This document shows, in pieces, positions 10,810-18,035 of a DNA stretch of 64,000 bases. The position numbers and the translations under genes were made by a program. Numbering within the stretch: position 1 is the first letter of the stretch; the number at the start of each line of letters is the position of its first letter. The notes below the pieces were generated by a model, which was not told where the DNA came from, did not search any database, and saw only the letters and a program-made list of their open reading frames with translations. The DNA is from Yoonia sp. (GTDB lineage: Bacteria; Pseudomonadota; Alphaproteobacteria; Rhodobacterales; Rhodobacteraceae), in NCBI GenBank assembly GCA_029250945.1, contig JAQXEG010000030.1, positions 1 to 64,000 on the forward strand, in the 5' to 3' direction.

Positions 10810-12594
10810 CTAGTTTGAGGTGAGTGTTACACCGATCGGCTGGGAACTGTCCACTTGTGGTCGCAACCCAAGCAGCGGCGCGGTGCGGCGGATCATTTCA
10901 GCGGCCACAGGCACGGCTGTCCAACCAGCGGTGCGGCGGGGTTTATCGCCGGTATTCTCGGACGGTTCATCAAAGGTGACGATCAGCACATATTTGGGGT
11001 CATTGGCGGGGAAAACAGACGCAAAGGTCGAAATCGTTTTGTCATCATAATAGCCGCCCCCGCGTTCCTTGGGCTTATCAGCGGTGCCGGTTTTGCCGCC
11101 AACCTCATAGCCCGCGACCTCACCAAAGGATGCGGTGCCGCGCACAACAACTTGGCGCAGCATTTCGCGGGCGTGGGTGCTAATGTCTTCGCGGACAACG
11201 CGTGGGCCGGATTGGGCCGCGTCACGGCGGATCAATGTGGGTTCAACCCGCTTGCCACCGTTCAATAGCGACGCATAGCCCGTGGCCAAATGCAACGGAG
11301 AGGACGATAGCCCATGCCCGTAAGAGATTGTCATCGTTGAGATTTCCGACCACTGGCGCGGCAAGAGAGGTGCACCTGATGGGGCCTCTGACATCTCGAC
11401 AGGGGTGGGTTCAAAGAAGCCGAGGGATTTGAGAAAATCCTGCTGGCGCTCACCACCGATCTGCATCGCAATCCGTGCGGTCCCGATGTTAGATGATTTC
11501 ACAATCACGTCTGTGGCCGACAATTGCGCGCCATAATCATGGAAGTCACGGATTTTAAAGCGACCCCACTGCAAAGGCCCTTTGGTGTCGATCATCGTGT
11601 TCTGATTGATCAGCCCCAGTTCCATCGCCTGCGCCACGGTAAAGATTTTGAAGACCGATCCCAATTCATACACACCCTGCACGGCGCGGTTGAACAACGG
11701 GCTGTCAGATTGATCGCCGGTGGTCAAAACTTGCGGACGGTTATTGGGGTCAAAATCGGGCAAAGACACCATCGAGATGACCTCGCCCGTGTGAATATCC
11801 ATCAGAACAGAGGCGGCCCCTTTGGCGTTCATGATCGACATGCCACCAGCCAGTACCTCTTCGGCGGCGGCCTGTACTGTTAGGTCGATGGACAGCGCCA
11901 GCGGCTCTCCACCACGGGCGGGATCACGCAGACGTTCGTCAAATTTGCGTTCCACACCTGCAACGCCAATCACCTCGGCGCTAGCCACTCCCTCACGTCC
12001 ATAGGACGCACCACCAAGGATGTGGGACGCAATCGCGCCGTTCGGATACAGCCGCATTTCGCGTGGGCCAAACAACAGGCCGGGGCTGCCGATGTCATGC
12101 ACGGCCTGCATCTGTTCGGGCGAAATTTGGCGTCTGATCCAAAGGAATTTGCGGTCACCAGTGAAATCCGCCAACAGCTTTTCTTGCTTTAATTCAGGGA
12201 AGATGCGCGCCAGTTCCGTAGCCGCATGGGTTGGGTCAACCATGTCGCGGGGATGCGCATAAAGGGAATGCGTTTCCAGATTGGTCGCCAAAATACGACC
12301 GTTGCGGTCGATGATATCGCCGCGCTGTCCGATAATCGGATTGCCACGTGCGGCGGCTTGTGGTTCTTCAATCGTGGCACCGGCCAGCGCGCCCATGCGC
12401 ATCCCGATTGTGCCAAAAGCAATTGCAAACATCGCACCCAGCACCAGCAAACGCCCCTCCGCCCGCAGGCGCGCATGGTCGCGCATCGCCTCATGGCGCA
12501 GACGCAGGTTTTCAGCCTCAATCGCTTGGGTATCCTCACCGTGTTCGCGGGCTTTTAGAATGCGGGCTAGTGGGCGAAGCGGCGTGCGGATCAT
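10810..12594 (-). CDS. ftsI: FtsI/PBP3, division-specific D,D-transpeptidase
   Basis: Membrane-anchored penicillin-binding protein that crosslinks septal peptidoglycan with FtsW. The 594 residues have a basic cytoplasmic N-terminus, one membrane anchor at about residue 48-70 (LVLGAMFAIAFGTIGMRMGAL), a PBP dimerisation domain and a transpeptidase domain. Catalytic motifs are visible: SxxK in ELGSVFKIFTVA (about 315), SxN in VKSSNIGTARIAM (about 365) and KTGT in GGKTGTADKPKERGG (about 505). It overlaps ftsL by 4 nt upstream and precedes murE by 5 nt. Confidence 0.96.
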   Translation of the reverse strand: MIRTPLRPLARILKAREHGEDTQAIEAENLRLRHEAMRDHARLRAEGRLLVLGAMFAIAFGTIGMRMGALAGATIEEPQAAARGNPIIGQRGDIIDRNGRILATNLETHSLYAHPRDMVDPTHAATELARIFPELKQEKLLADFTGDRKFLWIRRQISPEQMQAVHDIGSPGLLFGPREMRLYPNGAIASHILGGASYGREGVASAEVIGVAGVERKFDERLRDPARGGEPLALSIDLTVQAAAEEVLAGGMSIMNAKGAASVLMDIHTGEVISMVSLPDFDPNNRPQVLTTGDQSDSPLFNRAVQGVYELGSVFKIFTVAQAMELGLINQNTMIDTKGPLQWGRFKIRDFHDYGAQLSATDVIVKSSNIGTARIAMQIGGERQQDFLKSLGFFEPTPVEMSEAPSGAPLLPRQWSEISTMTISYGHGLSSSPLHLATGYASLLNGGKRVEPTLIRRDAAQSGPRVVREDISTHAREMLRQVVVRGTASFGEVAGYEVGGKTGTADKPKERGGGYYDDKTISTFASVFPANDPKYVLIVTFDEPSENTGDKPRRTAGWTAVPVAAEMIRRTAPLLGLRPQVDSSQPIGVTLTSN

Positions 12595-12947
12595 AGGTCA
12601 TTCTCCGACGTGGTTGGGGCGCTATCGACTTCGATCGGCACGATGATCGGCAAAACGTCGGGCAGTGGATAAATGATCTGATCCACGCGGCCAAAGGCAT
12701 CGGGCATCAGCGGCAACAGCCCCAAACGATCAAAATTAATCTCGGCCAGATCAGACAGCCGGTCAGGCCGGTTCAGATAGGCCCATTCAGCCCGCAAACG
12801 GTTCAGACGTTCATGCTTGGCGCCGATCTGCGCGTGTAGGCTGCGCACCTCGCCCAAGGCATCGCGGGTTTGATAGTTTTCCTGATACGACCAGAACGCC
12901 AGCCCCATCACGGCCACGGCCGCCAGCAAATACAAGACAGCGCGCAT
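12591..12947 (-). CDS. ftsL: FtsL-type cell division protein
   Basis: Small bitopic protein of 118 residues with an N-terminal membrane helix (LYLLAAVAVMGLAFWSY, about residue 5-21). A short periplasmic coiled-coil-like segment follows, rich in Leu, Arg and Glu (about 30-65). FtsL links FtsQ/FtsB to FtsWI activation at the septum. Sequence conservation in this family is low, so the call rests on length, topology and its position between rsmH (0-nt gap) and ftsI (4-nt overlap). The C-terminal tail after about residue 85 is unstructured-looking and acidic. Confidence 0.85.
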   Translation of the reverse strand: MRAVLYLLAAVAVMGLAFWSYQENYQTRDALGEVRSLHAQIGAKHERLNRLRAEWAYLNRPDRLSDLAEINFDRLGLLPLMPDAFGRVDQIIYPLPDVLPIIVPIEVDSAPTTSENDL

Positions 12948-13928
12948 CTATTTGCCCCCTTTTTTCATCATCGGCATGCCTAGCTTGGCGGGATCAATGT
13001 CCGCCGCGGGCGCGTCAGTGCGTGTCGCGACCCGCAACTTGGCCGAACGCGAGCGTGGGTTTTCTGCCAATTCTTGTTCGTCCGGCCCGATAGCCTTGCG
13101 TTTCTTGACCGTGAATGCGGCGACGTCCTGAACCACCTCTGGCGCGTAACGGTTGGCGTTTGCCATGCCGCCAGACCGCGCCTGCAGGAACCGTTTGACC
13201 ATGCGATCCTCGACCGAATGAAAGGTCACAACGGCTAATTGTCCGCCGGGTTTCAGCGCGCGCTCTGCTGCCATCAGGCCCATGGCCAATTCGCCGTATT
13301 CGTTGTTCACCGCGATGCGCAGCGCCTGAAACGTGCGGGTTGCGGGATGCGATTGGCCGGGCTTTGACCGAGGCAAACAGCCCTCGACGATCTTGGCCAG
13401 CTGTAATGTGGTCGTCAGCGGACGGGCGGCGACAATCGCGCGCGCAATCCGCCGCGATGCCCGTTCTTCGCCGTAAAGATAGATGATAGATGCAATCTCG
13501 GCCTCATCCGCCGTGTTGCAAATATCCGCCGCCGATTGGCCAGACTGCGACATGCGCATATCCAGCGGCCCGTCGCGCATGAACGAAAATCCACGCTCTG
13601 CGATATCCAGCTGCATTGACGATACGCCAAGATCAAGCACAACGCCGTCCAGATCGGACGCATATTCATCAAGCTTGGAAAACGTGCCTTCGACGCATTC
13701 AATGCGGTCGCCAATATCAGCAATCCATTCGGACGCCATTTCAAACGCCAGCGGGTCACGGTCCACGCCGATCACCTTATCCGCACCGGCAGTCAACAAC
13801 TCGCGCGTATAGCCGCCGTTGCCAAATGTGCCGTCCAGCCAGACCCCTCCCACGGGGGCCACAGCCGCAATAATAGGGCGGATTAGAACGGGAATGTGGG
13901 GGGATGCTTCAGTGGCAGCTGACATCAA
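12948..13928 (-). CDS. rsmH: 16S rRNA (cytosine(1402)-N(4))-methyltransferase RsmH
   Basis: SAM-dependent methyltransferase (formerly MraW) that modifies C1402 in the ribosomal decoding centre. The 326 residues include [31 protein letters not shown]-type SAM-binding fold ([12 protein letters not shown], about residue 33). They also include [10 protein letters not shown] (about 98), [14 protein letters not shown] (about 112) and [11 protein letters not shown] (about 240), all typical of RsmH. It lies 6 nt downstream of mraZ and abuts ftsL, the standard start of a dcw cluster. Confidence 0.97.
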   Translation of the reverse strand: MMSAATEASPHIPVLIRPIIAAVAPVGGVWLDGTFGNGGYTRELLTAGADKVIGVDRDPLAFEMASEWIADIGDRIECVEGTFSKLDEYASDLDGVVLDLGVSSMQLDIAERGFSFMRDGPLDMRMSQSGQSAADICNTADEAEIASIIYLYGEERASRRIARAIVAARPLTTTLQLAKIVEGCLPRSKPGQSHPATRTFQALRIAVNNEYGELAMGLMAAERALKPGGQLAVVTFHSVEDRMVKRFLQARSGGMANANRYAPEVVQDVAAFTVKKRKAIGPDEQELAENPRSRSAKLRVATRTDAPAADIDPAKLGMPMMKKGGK

Positions 13929-13934
13929 ATCGCC

Positions 13935-14432
13935 CTACCCTACATCCAAAAGGGAAAGCGGATCGAAGTCATCAGGCATCTCGTCCAACCATGATGTCAT
14001 GTCCTCGGCCACGGTATCGTTAAAGGTCTCGGCCTTCCAAATCTCAAAGTGATCACCGACGCCACGGAAATACAGCTCACCGTCTTTAAGGCCCAGCTTT
14101 TCGCGCTGCCGGATCGGCATGACCGTGCGGCCGTCTTTGTCGATCTCCATTTTCATGGATTGACCGATATAAAGGTGGGATAGCTTTTTCTTGGCGGGCG
14201 ACCCTTTTGGCATGGCGTTGATGCTGTCGACCAAATCGGCGAACTGCGACACGGTATAAACGTGGAGCTCTTTCTTCAGATGATCACCATACAACAAATA
14301 CATGCGGGGGTTCAGGCCATCGGTCCAATCAGGGTCTTGGGATTCGAGCACGCGACGAAAATCGGCAGGGATCGACATGCGCCCCTTACCATCCACCTTT
14401 TGAGTGTGTTCGCCTGTAAAACTCAGAACCAC
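13935..14432 (-). CDS. mraZ: MraZ, transcriptional regulator of the dcw cluster
   Basis: DNA-binding protein of 165 residues with two SpoVT/AbrB-like half domains (about 7-55 and 90-135). Conserved elements are DGKGRMSIPADFR in the first and DKDGRTVMPIRQREKLGL in the second. In other bacteria MraZ binds the region upstream of its own operon and controls it. The start codon is GTG at 14432 (GTG-GTT-CTG-AGT), preceded by an A/G-rich GGGA stretch. About 45 nt upstream is a strong hairpin with a T-run, so expression is probably set by leader termination as well as by the promoter. Confidence 0.95.
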   Translation of the reverse strand: MVLSFTGEHTQKVDGKGRMSIPADFRRVLESQDPDWTDGLNPRMYLLYGDHLKKELHVYTVSQFADLVDSINAMPKGSPAKKKLSHLYIGQSMKMEIDKDGRTVMPIRQREKLGLKDGELYFRGVGDHFEIWKAETFNDTVAEDMTSWLDEMPDDFDPLSLLDVG

Positions 14433-14474
14433 TGTCCCTTTGGCCTTTCTGCCTTATGCCGTTCGTTTCAAACG

Positions 14475-14515
14475 AAAAACGGCGGATTGAGCTAGCTGCC
14501 ACTACTCAATCCGCC
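14475..14515 (-). terminator. Leader terminator/attenuator upstream of mraZ
   Basis: On the minus strand GGCGGATTGAG (14515-14505) pairs perfectly with CTCAATCCGCC (14491-14481) around a 13-nt loop. GTTTTTCG follows. It lies between the presumed promoter and mraZ, so full termination would silence the operon; partial termination would release the leader RNA. A 15-nt palindrome (14462-14476, TTCGTTT-C-AAACGAA) directly follows the T-run. Confidence 0.7.
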
Positions 14516-14700
14516 GCCCTCGTCCCGCTGTGCGGGTTATGTCCAACTGCGCGCGTCACCTGGGGGATGTCTGCTCGCTTGCGCGCCGGATCTCTTCGTT
14601 CGGTAACGACAAGGCCTGTATGAAACCTGCTTTTTGCCGTGGGGTTCTTTGTCGCCCCTTGTTGTCATGTTCTCGTCGTTACCGTGCATCCTTAGTGACC
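14477..14700 (-). ncRNA. Structured dcw leader, UpsM-like sRNA candidate
   Basis: The region upstream of mraZ has no open frame but clear RNA structure on the minus strand. Perfect 10-nt arms at 14675-14684 and 14601-14610 would close a long stem-loop. Inside it GGGG and CCCC (14641-14658) form a smaller hairpin, and an 11-bp terminator-like stem lies at 14481-14515. In Rhodobacter sphaeroides the dcw 5' UTR yields the abundant sRNA UpsM by partial termination and RNase E processing. Position, size of roughly 220 nt and the 3' hairpin match that arrangement. The 5' end is inferred, because no convincing promoter could be placed. Confidence 0.6.
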
Positions 14701-15021
14701 TAATTGGCGGCACCGATCAACAGTTATTTGGGAATTCATGGAACTTGGCGGGCAATGATGGGCTTACCCGCAGCCCAACATGATTTGAGCACTCGGCAAT
14801 TTGCCGCACATACTGTACCACATCACGAAACAACCACTATATCTTGCGGTTATGGTAAGGATGACACGATATTCCAGATAATCCCAAAAAACTTATCCAC
14901 AAGGACAGTTTTTCGACCCAATTCGGGAATTTCCAGCCAATCTGAATGAATTTTCCATAATTTTGGAAAAAACCAAACCATTGATTTCAGTGAATTCAAA
15001 TTGATTCCAGAAATTCCCAGA
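14701..15021. other. AT-rich intergenic stretch upstream of the dcw leader
   Basis: No convincing gene is present. The right half (about 14860-15015) is much more AT-rich than its surroundings and contains TTTTCC/GGAAAA arms (14951-14970). It should hold the dcw promoter on the minus strand. On the plus strand TGGAA, CGGGC and TGGGC recur every 10 nt (14739-14763), a degenerate form of the TGGGN-N5 repeats bound by MraZ elsewhere. The downstream end of the GNAT transcript also lies here. Confidence 0.4.
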
Positions 15022-15504
15022 TCAGTCCGTCAGGGATTTGTGCATCACAAACGCATCGACCAGCCCAAGGGTCGGATGATCAAACGCCTCCGGTATGGTT
15101 CCGACAGTCGCAAAGCCAAGCCGACCCCAGAGCCGGACCGCACCAGTGTTGGACGCTAGCACCAGATTGAACTGCATCGCGGAATAGCCAAGATCACGCG
15201 CCGCATCCTGACTATGGTCGCACATCTGCGCCGCAACGCCCCGCCCGCGTGCCGCATCCCCCACAACATAGCCACAGTTGCACACATGCGCCCCACCGCC
15301 CTGTTGGTTCGTCTTTATATAGTAGGTACCAATGATGCCTTGGTCACAGGCGACATAGCAGGCCGCCTGCCCCATCCAGAACGCTAGCGCATCATCACGA
15401 CTGATGTCTGGATCAATGGCATAGGTGTCGCCCGCGCGAAAAACCGGCTGCAACAGCGCCCAGATGCCACCTGCATCATCAGGCGTTGCCAGCCGGATAT
15501 CCAT
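15022..15504 (-). CDS. GNAT family N-acetyltransferase
   Basis: A 160-residue single-domain acetyltransferase. The start MDIRLATPDDAGGIWALLQPV is the usual first strand and helix. The acetyl-CoA binding segment is CGYVVGDAARGRGVAAQMCDHSQ (about residue 78-100), with the Q/RxxGxG/A signature as RGRGVA. FNLVLASNTGAVRLWGRLGF follows (about 116-135), the conserved Asn region. The acceptor is unknown. It begins 2 nt after the stop of the upstream mrp gene, so the two are very likely co-transcribed. Confidence 0.9.
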   Translation of the reverse strand: MDIRLATPDDAGGIWALLQPVFRAGDTYAIDPDISRDDALAFWMGQAACYVACDQGIIGTYYIKTNQQGGGAHVCNCGYVVGDAARGRGVAAQMCDHSQDAARDLGYSAMQFNLVLASNTGAVRLWGRLGFATVGTIPEAFDHPTLGLVDAFVMHKSLTD

Positions 15505-15506
15505 GA

Positions 15507-16580
15507 TCAGGCCATGCCGCCGTCAATGAAACGGCGCGCCAGCGTGCGGTACGCATCGGCCATTGGACCGTCGCCCGCCGCAATCGGCGTGCCTGCATCA
15601 CCAGCCAGACGTGTATCAAGGTCAATCGGCAACGCCCCAAGGAACGGCACACCGATCTTATCCGCCTCGGCGGCGACACCGCCGTGGCCAAAGATATGCG
15701 CCTCATGCCCGCAAGACGGACAGACATATGTCGACATGTTTTCGATCAGACCCAGCACGGGGGTGCGCAAGCTGCTGAACATATCAAGCGCCTTGCGGGC
15801 ATCCAGCAACGCCACATCCTGCGGTGTCGATACAACCACGGCGCCGGTCAGCTCGGTTTTTTGGCAAAGCGTCAGCTGCACGTCACCAGTGCCTGGCGGC
15901 AGATCAACGATCAGCACGTCCAGTTCGCCCCATTCAACCTGTCCCAGCATCTGCTGCAACGCGCCCATCAACATCGGCCCACGCCAGACAACCGCCTTGT
16001 CAGGATCAACCATCAGGCCAATCGACATCATCGTAACGCCATGGGCCTGCAACGGGATGATCGTTTTGCCATCGGGGGAACCGGGGCGTTTGTTCACGCC
16101 CATCATGCGCGGCTGGCTGGGGCCATAAATATCGGCATCCAGCAGACCAACGCGCCGCCCCTCGCGGGCCAAGGCCACGGCAAGGTTGGATGACACGGTC
16201 GACTTGCCCACACCACCCTTACCCGACCCGATCGCCAGAATGCGGTCAACACCAGCAACCTTGGCAGGACCCGCCTGCGGCGTCGGGTGGCGCCCAACCT
16301 TCAGCGATGGCGGCTCTGGTGCCTTTGCGGCGGGACCGTGAGCCGTCAAGACGACAAACACTGATGTGACACCAGGCAATGCGGCAACCGCGGCCTCTGC
16401 TGCGGCGCGTTGCGGGTCCATCTTGGCGGCAAGCCCTGCATCGGGCGCCTCAATCACGAAACGGACCGATCCACCATCGACACCGACCGCACGGATCATA
16501 TCGCGGCTGACCAAATCGCCACCATCGGGCAACTGCAATTTTGCCAGCGCGGCCATGATGTCGTCTTTTGTAATTGCCAT
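15507..16580 (-). CDS. apbC: Mrp/ApbC/NBP35 family iron-sulfur cluster carrier ATPase
   Basis: P-loop ATPase that carries and delivers Fe-S clusters in the cytoplasm. There is an N-terminal DUF59/MIP18-like domain (about residue 1-75). The deviant Walker [18 protein letters not shown] lies at about 118 and [12 protein letters not shown] at about 150. The cluster-ligand CPSCGHE (CxxC) lies at about 270, in [20 protein letters not shown] use the ATG at 16580 ([12 protein letters not shown]), where homology begins; eight further residues are possible to 16604. The protein has 357 residues. It is followed after 2 nt by a GNAT gene. Confidence 0.93.
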   Translation of the reverse strand: MAITKDDIMAALAKLQLPDGGDLVSRDMIRAVGVDGGSVRFVIEAPDAGLAAKMDPQRAAAEAAVAALPGVTSVFVVLTAHGPAAKAPEPPSLKVGRHPTPQAGPAKVAGVDRILAIGSGKGGVGKSTVSSNLAVALAREGRRVGLLDADIYGPSQPRMMGVNKRPGSPDGKTIIPLQAHGVTMMSIGLMVDPDKAVVWRGPMLMGALQQMLGQVEWGELDVLIVDLPPGTGDVQLTLCQKTELTGAVVVSTPQDVALLDARKALDMFSSLRTPVLGLIENMSTYVCPSCGHEAHIFGHGGVAAEADKIGVPFLGALPIDLDTRLAGDAGTPIAAGDGPMADAYRTLARRFIDGGMA

Positions 16581-16745
16581 GATGTTGGGCCCCGTTCGCT
16601 TCACGCCTTATCTATGCGCTACATGTCGCAGGTTTTGCAAAATCGCAAGGTGACAAAATGTGCGGGTTTGTTAACCAACAATCACATGACCTTAGGTCAA
16701 TTACACCCATGCAATTGCTGCATAGCGGCATTGAGGAATTGTGAA

Positions 16746-16773
16746 TTGTGCAGATGCAGCATTCGCCTACATA
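16746..16773 (+). promoter_or_regulatory. Candidate promoter of the DUF1127-hairpin transcript
   Basis: TTGTGC (16746-16751) and TACATA (16768-16773) are separated by 16 nt and end 53 nt before the DUF1127 start. In R. sphaeroides the homologous CcsR locus is driven by alternative heat-shock sigma factors (RpoHI/RpoHII). I cannot assign the sigma factor from this sequence alone. Confidence 0.4.
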
Positions 16774-16826
16774 AGGGTCACAACAAAGCGGAATACGCCG
16801 CAGGCGCAAAATGAAAGAGATACACA

Positions 16827-17042
16827 ATGGCTTATATCACAGACACAAACACTTCCGGCATCACATTCGGTCAGCGCCTGACAACACTGCGCGAAAAATT
16901 CGCAACAGCTCGCACACAGCGCAAAGTGTACACCACAACGCTGAACGAACTGGAAAACCTGTCCAACCGTGATCTGGCTGATCTTGGCCTCGCACGGTCC
17001 GGCATCAAAGCCGTCGCACTGCAAGCAGCTTACGGCAACTAA
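16827..17042 (+). CDS. DUF1127 protein, CcaF1-like
   Basis: A 71-residue basic protein. Its C-terminal half TLNELENLSNRDLADLGLARSGI (about residue 38-60) is the arginine- and leucine-rich DUF1127 core; the N-terminus is polar and unlike it. In R. sphaeroides the homologous 71-residue protein CcaF1 (RSP_6037) is encoded directly upstream of the CcsR sRNAs and acts in RNA metabolism. Here too the stop codon is followed after 8 nt by the first CCTCC hairpin. The likely role is a small RNA-binding stress factor. The family call is firm; the function is by analogy. Confidence 0.88.
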   Translation: MAYITDTNTSGITFGQRLTTLREKFATARTQRKVYTTTLNELENLSNRDLADLGLARSGIKAVALQAAYGN

Positions 17043-17050
17043 TTCACTGA

Positions 17051-17086
17051 TTTGATGCGTACTCCTCCCTGTTTAATCGCATCAAA
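17051..17086 (+). ncRNA. CCUCC hairpin 1
   Basis: TTTGATGCG (17051-17059) pairs perfectly with CGCATCAAA (17078-17086); the loop holds CTCCTCCC. Confidence 0.82.
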
Positions 17087-17089
17087 CCC

Positions 17090-17127
17090 GGTCTGGCCCA
17101 TCCTCCTCCCTGTAGATGGATCGGACC
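17090..17127 (+). ncRNA. CCUCC hairpin 2
   Basis: GGTCTGGCCCATC pairs with GATGGATCGGACC using a few G-U pairs; the loop holds CTCCTCCC. Confidence 0.82.
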
Positions 17128-17135
17128 ACTGGAAA

Positions 17136-17166
17136 GGCGGCACCCACCTCCTCCCCGGGTGTCGCC
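17136..17166 (+). ncRNA. CCUCC hairpin 3
   Basis: GGCGGCACCC (17136-17145) pairs with GGGTGTCGCC (17157-17166); the loop is ACCTCCTCCCC. Outer CTGG/CCAG may extend the stem. Confidence 0.82.
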
Positions 17167-17183
17167 ACCACCAGATACCAGTT

Positions 17184-17216
17184 TCGGCCCTGCCACCTCC
17201 TCCCCGGTAGGTCCGA
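17184..17216 (+). ncRNA. CCUCC hairpin 4
   Basis: TCGGCCCTGCC pairs with GGTAGGTCCGA, with G-U and mismatch tolerance; the loop is ACCTCCTCCCC. Confidence 0.8.
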
Positions 17217-17226
17217 GAATACCGCA

Positions 17227-17259
17227 GCGATCGGCTCACCTCCTCCCCGAGCAGATCGC
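17227..17259 (+). ncRNA. CCUCC hairpin 5
   Basis: GCGATCGGCTC pairs with GAGCAGATCGC around ACCTCCTCCCC; ten of eleven positions pair. Confidence 0.82.
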
Positions 17260-17270
17260 AACGCGATGAC

Positions 17271-17310
17271 GCGGCGCATGTGTTTTCTCCTCCCGAGACG
17301 CAGGTGACGC
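17271..17310 (+). ncRNA. CCUCC hairpin 6 (weaker stem)
   Basis: TGTGT pairs with ACGCA next to the CTCCTCCC loop, and GCG/CGC further out. The middle of the stem is poorly paired, so this copy may be decaying or fold differently. Confidence 0.6.
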
Positions 17311-17321
17311 GGAAAATATAC

Positions 17322-17359
17322 GGTCATGCCCACCTCCTCCCGGGCATGGCCGTTTTTTT
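17322..17359 (+). terminator. CCUCC hairpin 7, also the terminator of the array
   Basis: GGTCATGCCC (17322-17331) and GGGCATGGCC (17342-17351) form a stem with an ACCTCCTCCC loop. Seven T follow (17353-17359). The last sRNA copy thus doubles as a rho-independent terminator for the whole transcript. Confidence 0.9.
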
Positions 17360-17430
17360 ATGTTCTATTACGACAGAAAATGCGGCGGCACGCGTTCAAT
17401 GATCAACGATGGATCAAAAGGACCACGATC

Positions 17431-17514
17431 ATGCGGCTTCTTCCCCATATATTTCTGGCACTTGCGGGTGGGCTGTCGTTGGCGAGCTTTCTGACGTCCC
17501 AAACCCTAATTTAG
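17431..17514 (+). CDS. Possible 27-residue membrane peptide
   Basis: An ATG at 17431 opens MRLLPHIFLALAGGLSLASF and six further residues, one hydrophobic helix with a basic start. A GGA lies about 9 nt upstream. It is downstream of the hairpin array terminator and its stop overlaps the stop of the convergent Lrp gene. No family is recognised. It could be chance, although the clean helix is suggestive. Confidence 0.25.
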   Translation: MRLLPHIFLALAGGLSLASFLTSQTLI

Positions 17515-17963
17515 GCGCGGGTATCTTTGGGTGACCCCATGACCATGTAGCTGGTGATCGACCGCACATGGGGGACCGTACCCAAGACGTCCATGTGAAA
17601 TGCCTTGTAGGACGGCAAATCTGCCGCCTCCACCCGCAGCATATATTCAAATGCACCAGCAACATTATGGCATTCCGCGACCTCCGGGGCGGCTTGCATC
17701 GCGTGCTCAAATCCCTCTTGTGCGGCTTTCGTATGCTCGGCCAACCCCACGGTAACATAGACAACATAGGCCCGCCCCGTCTGTTCGGGATCCAGCCGCG
17801 CGCGATAGCCCTTAATCACCCCCGCACGTTCCAGTTCCTGCACACGCCGCAAACAGGCAGAGGGTGACAATCCCACCGCCCCAGCGAGCATCAAGTTACT
17901 GATCCGGCCATCGCGGGACAGAACGCGCAATATACGTTGTGATATTTGACCAATCTTGGTCAT
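17511..17963 (-). CDS. Lrp/AsnC family transcriptional regulator
   Basis: The 150 residues have an N-terminal helix-turn-helix (ISQRILRVLSRDGRISNLMLAGAVGLSPSACLRRV, residue 6-40), with the AsnC signature in AVGLSPSACLRRVQELERAGVIKGY. A C-terminal ligand-binding RAM domain follows (VTVGLAEHTKAAQEGFEHAM to SITSYMVMG). The start at 17963 (MTKIGQISQ) fits the family; longer in-frame openings read intergenic sequence. It is divergent from a LysE-type exporter with 72 nt between them. This is the common arrangement in which the Lrp regulator controls amino-acid export in response to its ligand. Confidence 0.92.
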   Translation of the reverse strand: MTKIGQISQRILRVLSRDGRISNLMLAGAVGLSPSACLRRVQELERAGVIKGYRARLDPEQTGRAYVVYVTVGLAEHTKAAQEGFEHAMQAAPEVAECHNVAGAFEYMLRVEAADLPSYKAFHMDVLGTVPHVRSITSYMVMGSPKDTRA

Positions 17964-18035
17964 GGATTGCACAAATACTGTGAATTCACGCAACAACGCA
18001 AACACATTGCGCCCAATGCCGCCTAATGTTGCGGC

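Larger units (their letters stand above)
17051..17359 (+). ncRNA. Array of seven CCUCCUCCC-loop hairpins (Cuckoo/CcsR-type sRNAs)
   Basis: Seven consecutive stem-loops, spaced about 35-55 nt, each expose CTCCTCCC or ACCTCCTCCC in the loop while the stem sequences differ completely from copy to copy. Compensated stems with an invariant loop show selection for RNA structure. The loop is complementary to Shine-Dalgarno sequences (GGAGG). In R. sphaeroides four such RNAs (CcsR1-4) are processed from the 3' part of a DUF1127 mRNA. The wider alphaproteobacterial group has been called cuckoo RNAs. Here there are seven, ending in a classic T-run terminator. Confidence 0.88.

Noticed and set aside
17043-17360. 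Regularly spaced repeats resembling a CRISPR array
   Set aside because: Only the 8-11-nt loop is conserved, flanking arms are complementary to each other rather than repeated, spacing is irregular and no cas genes are present.
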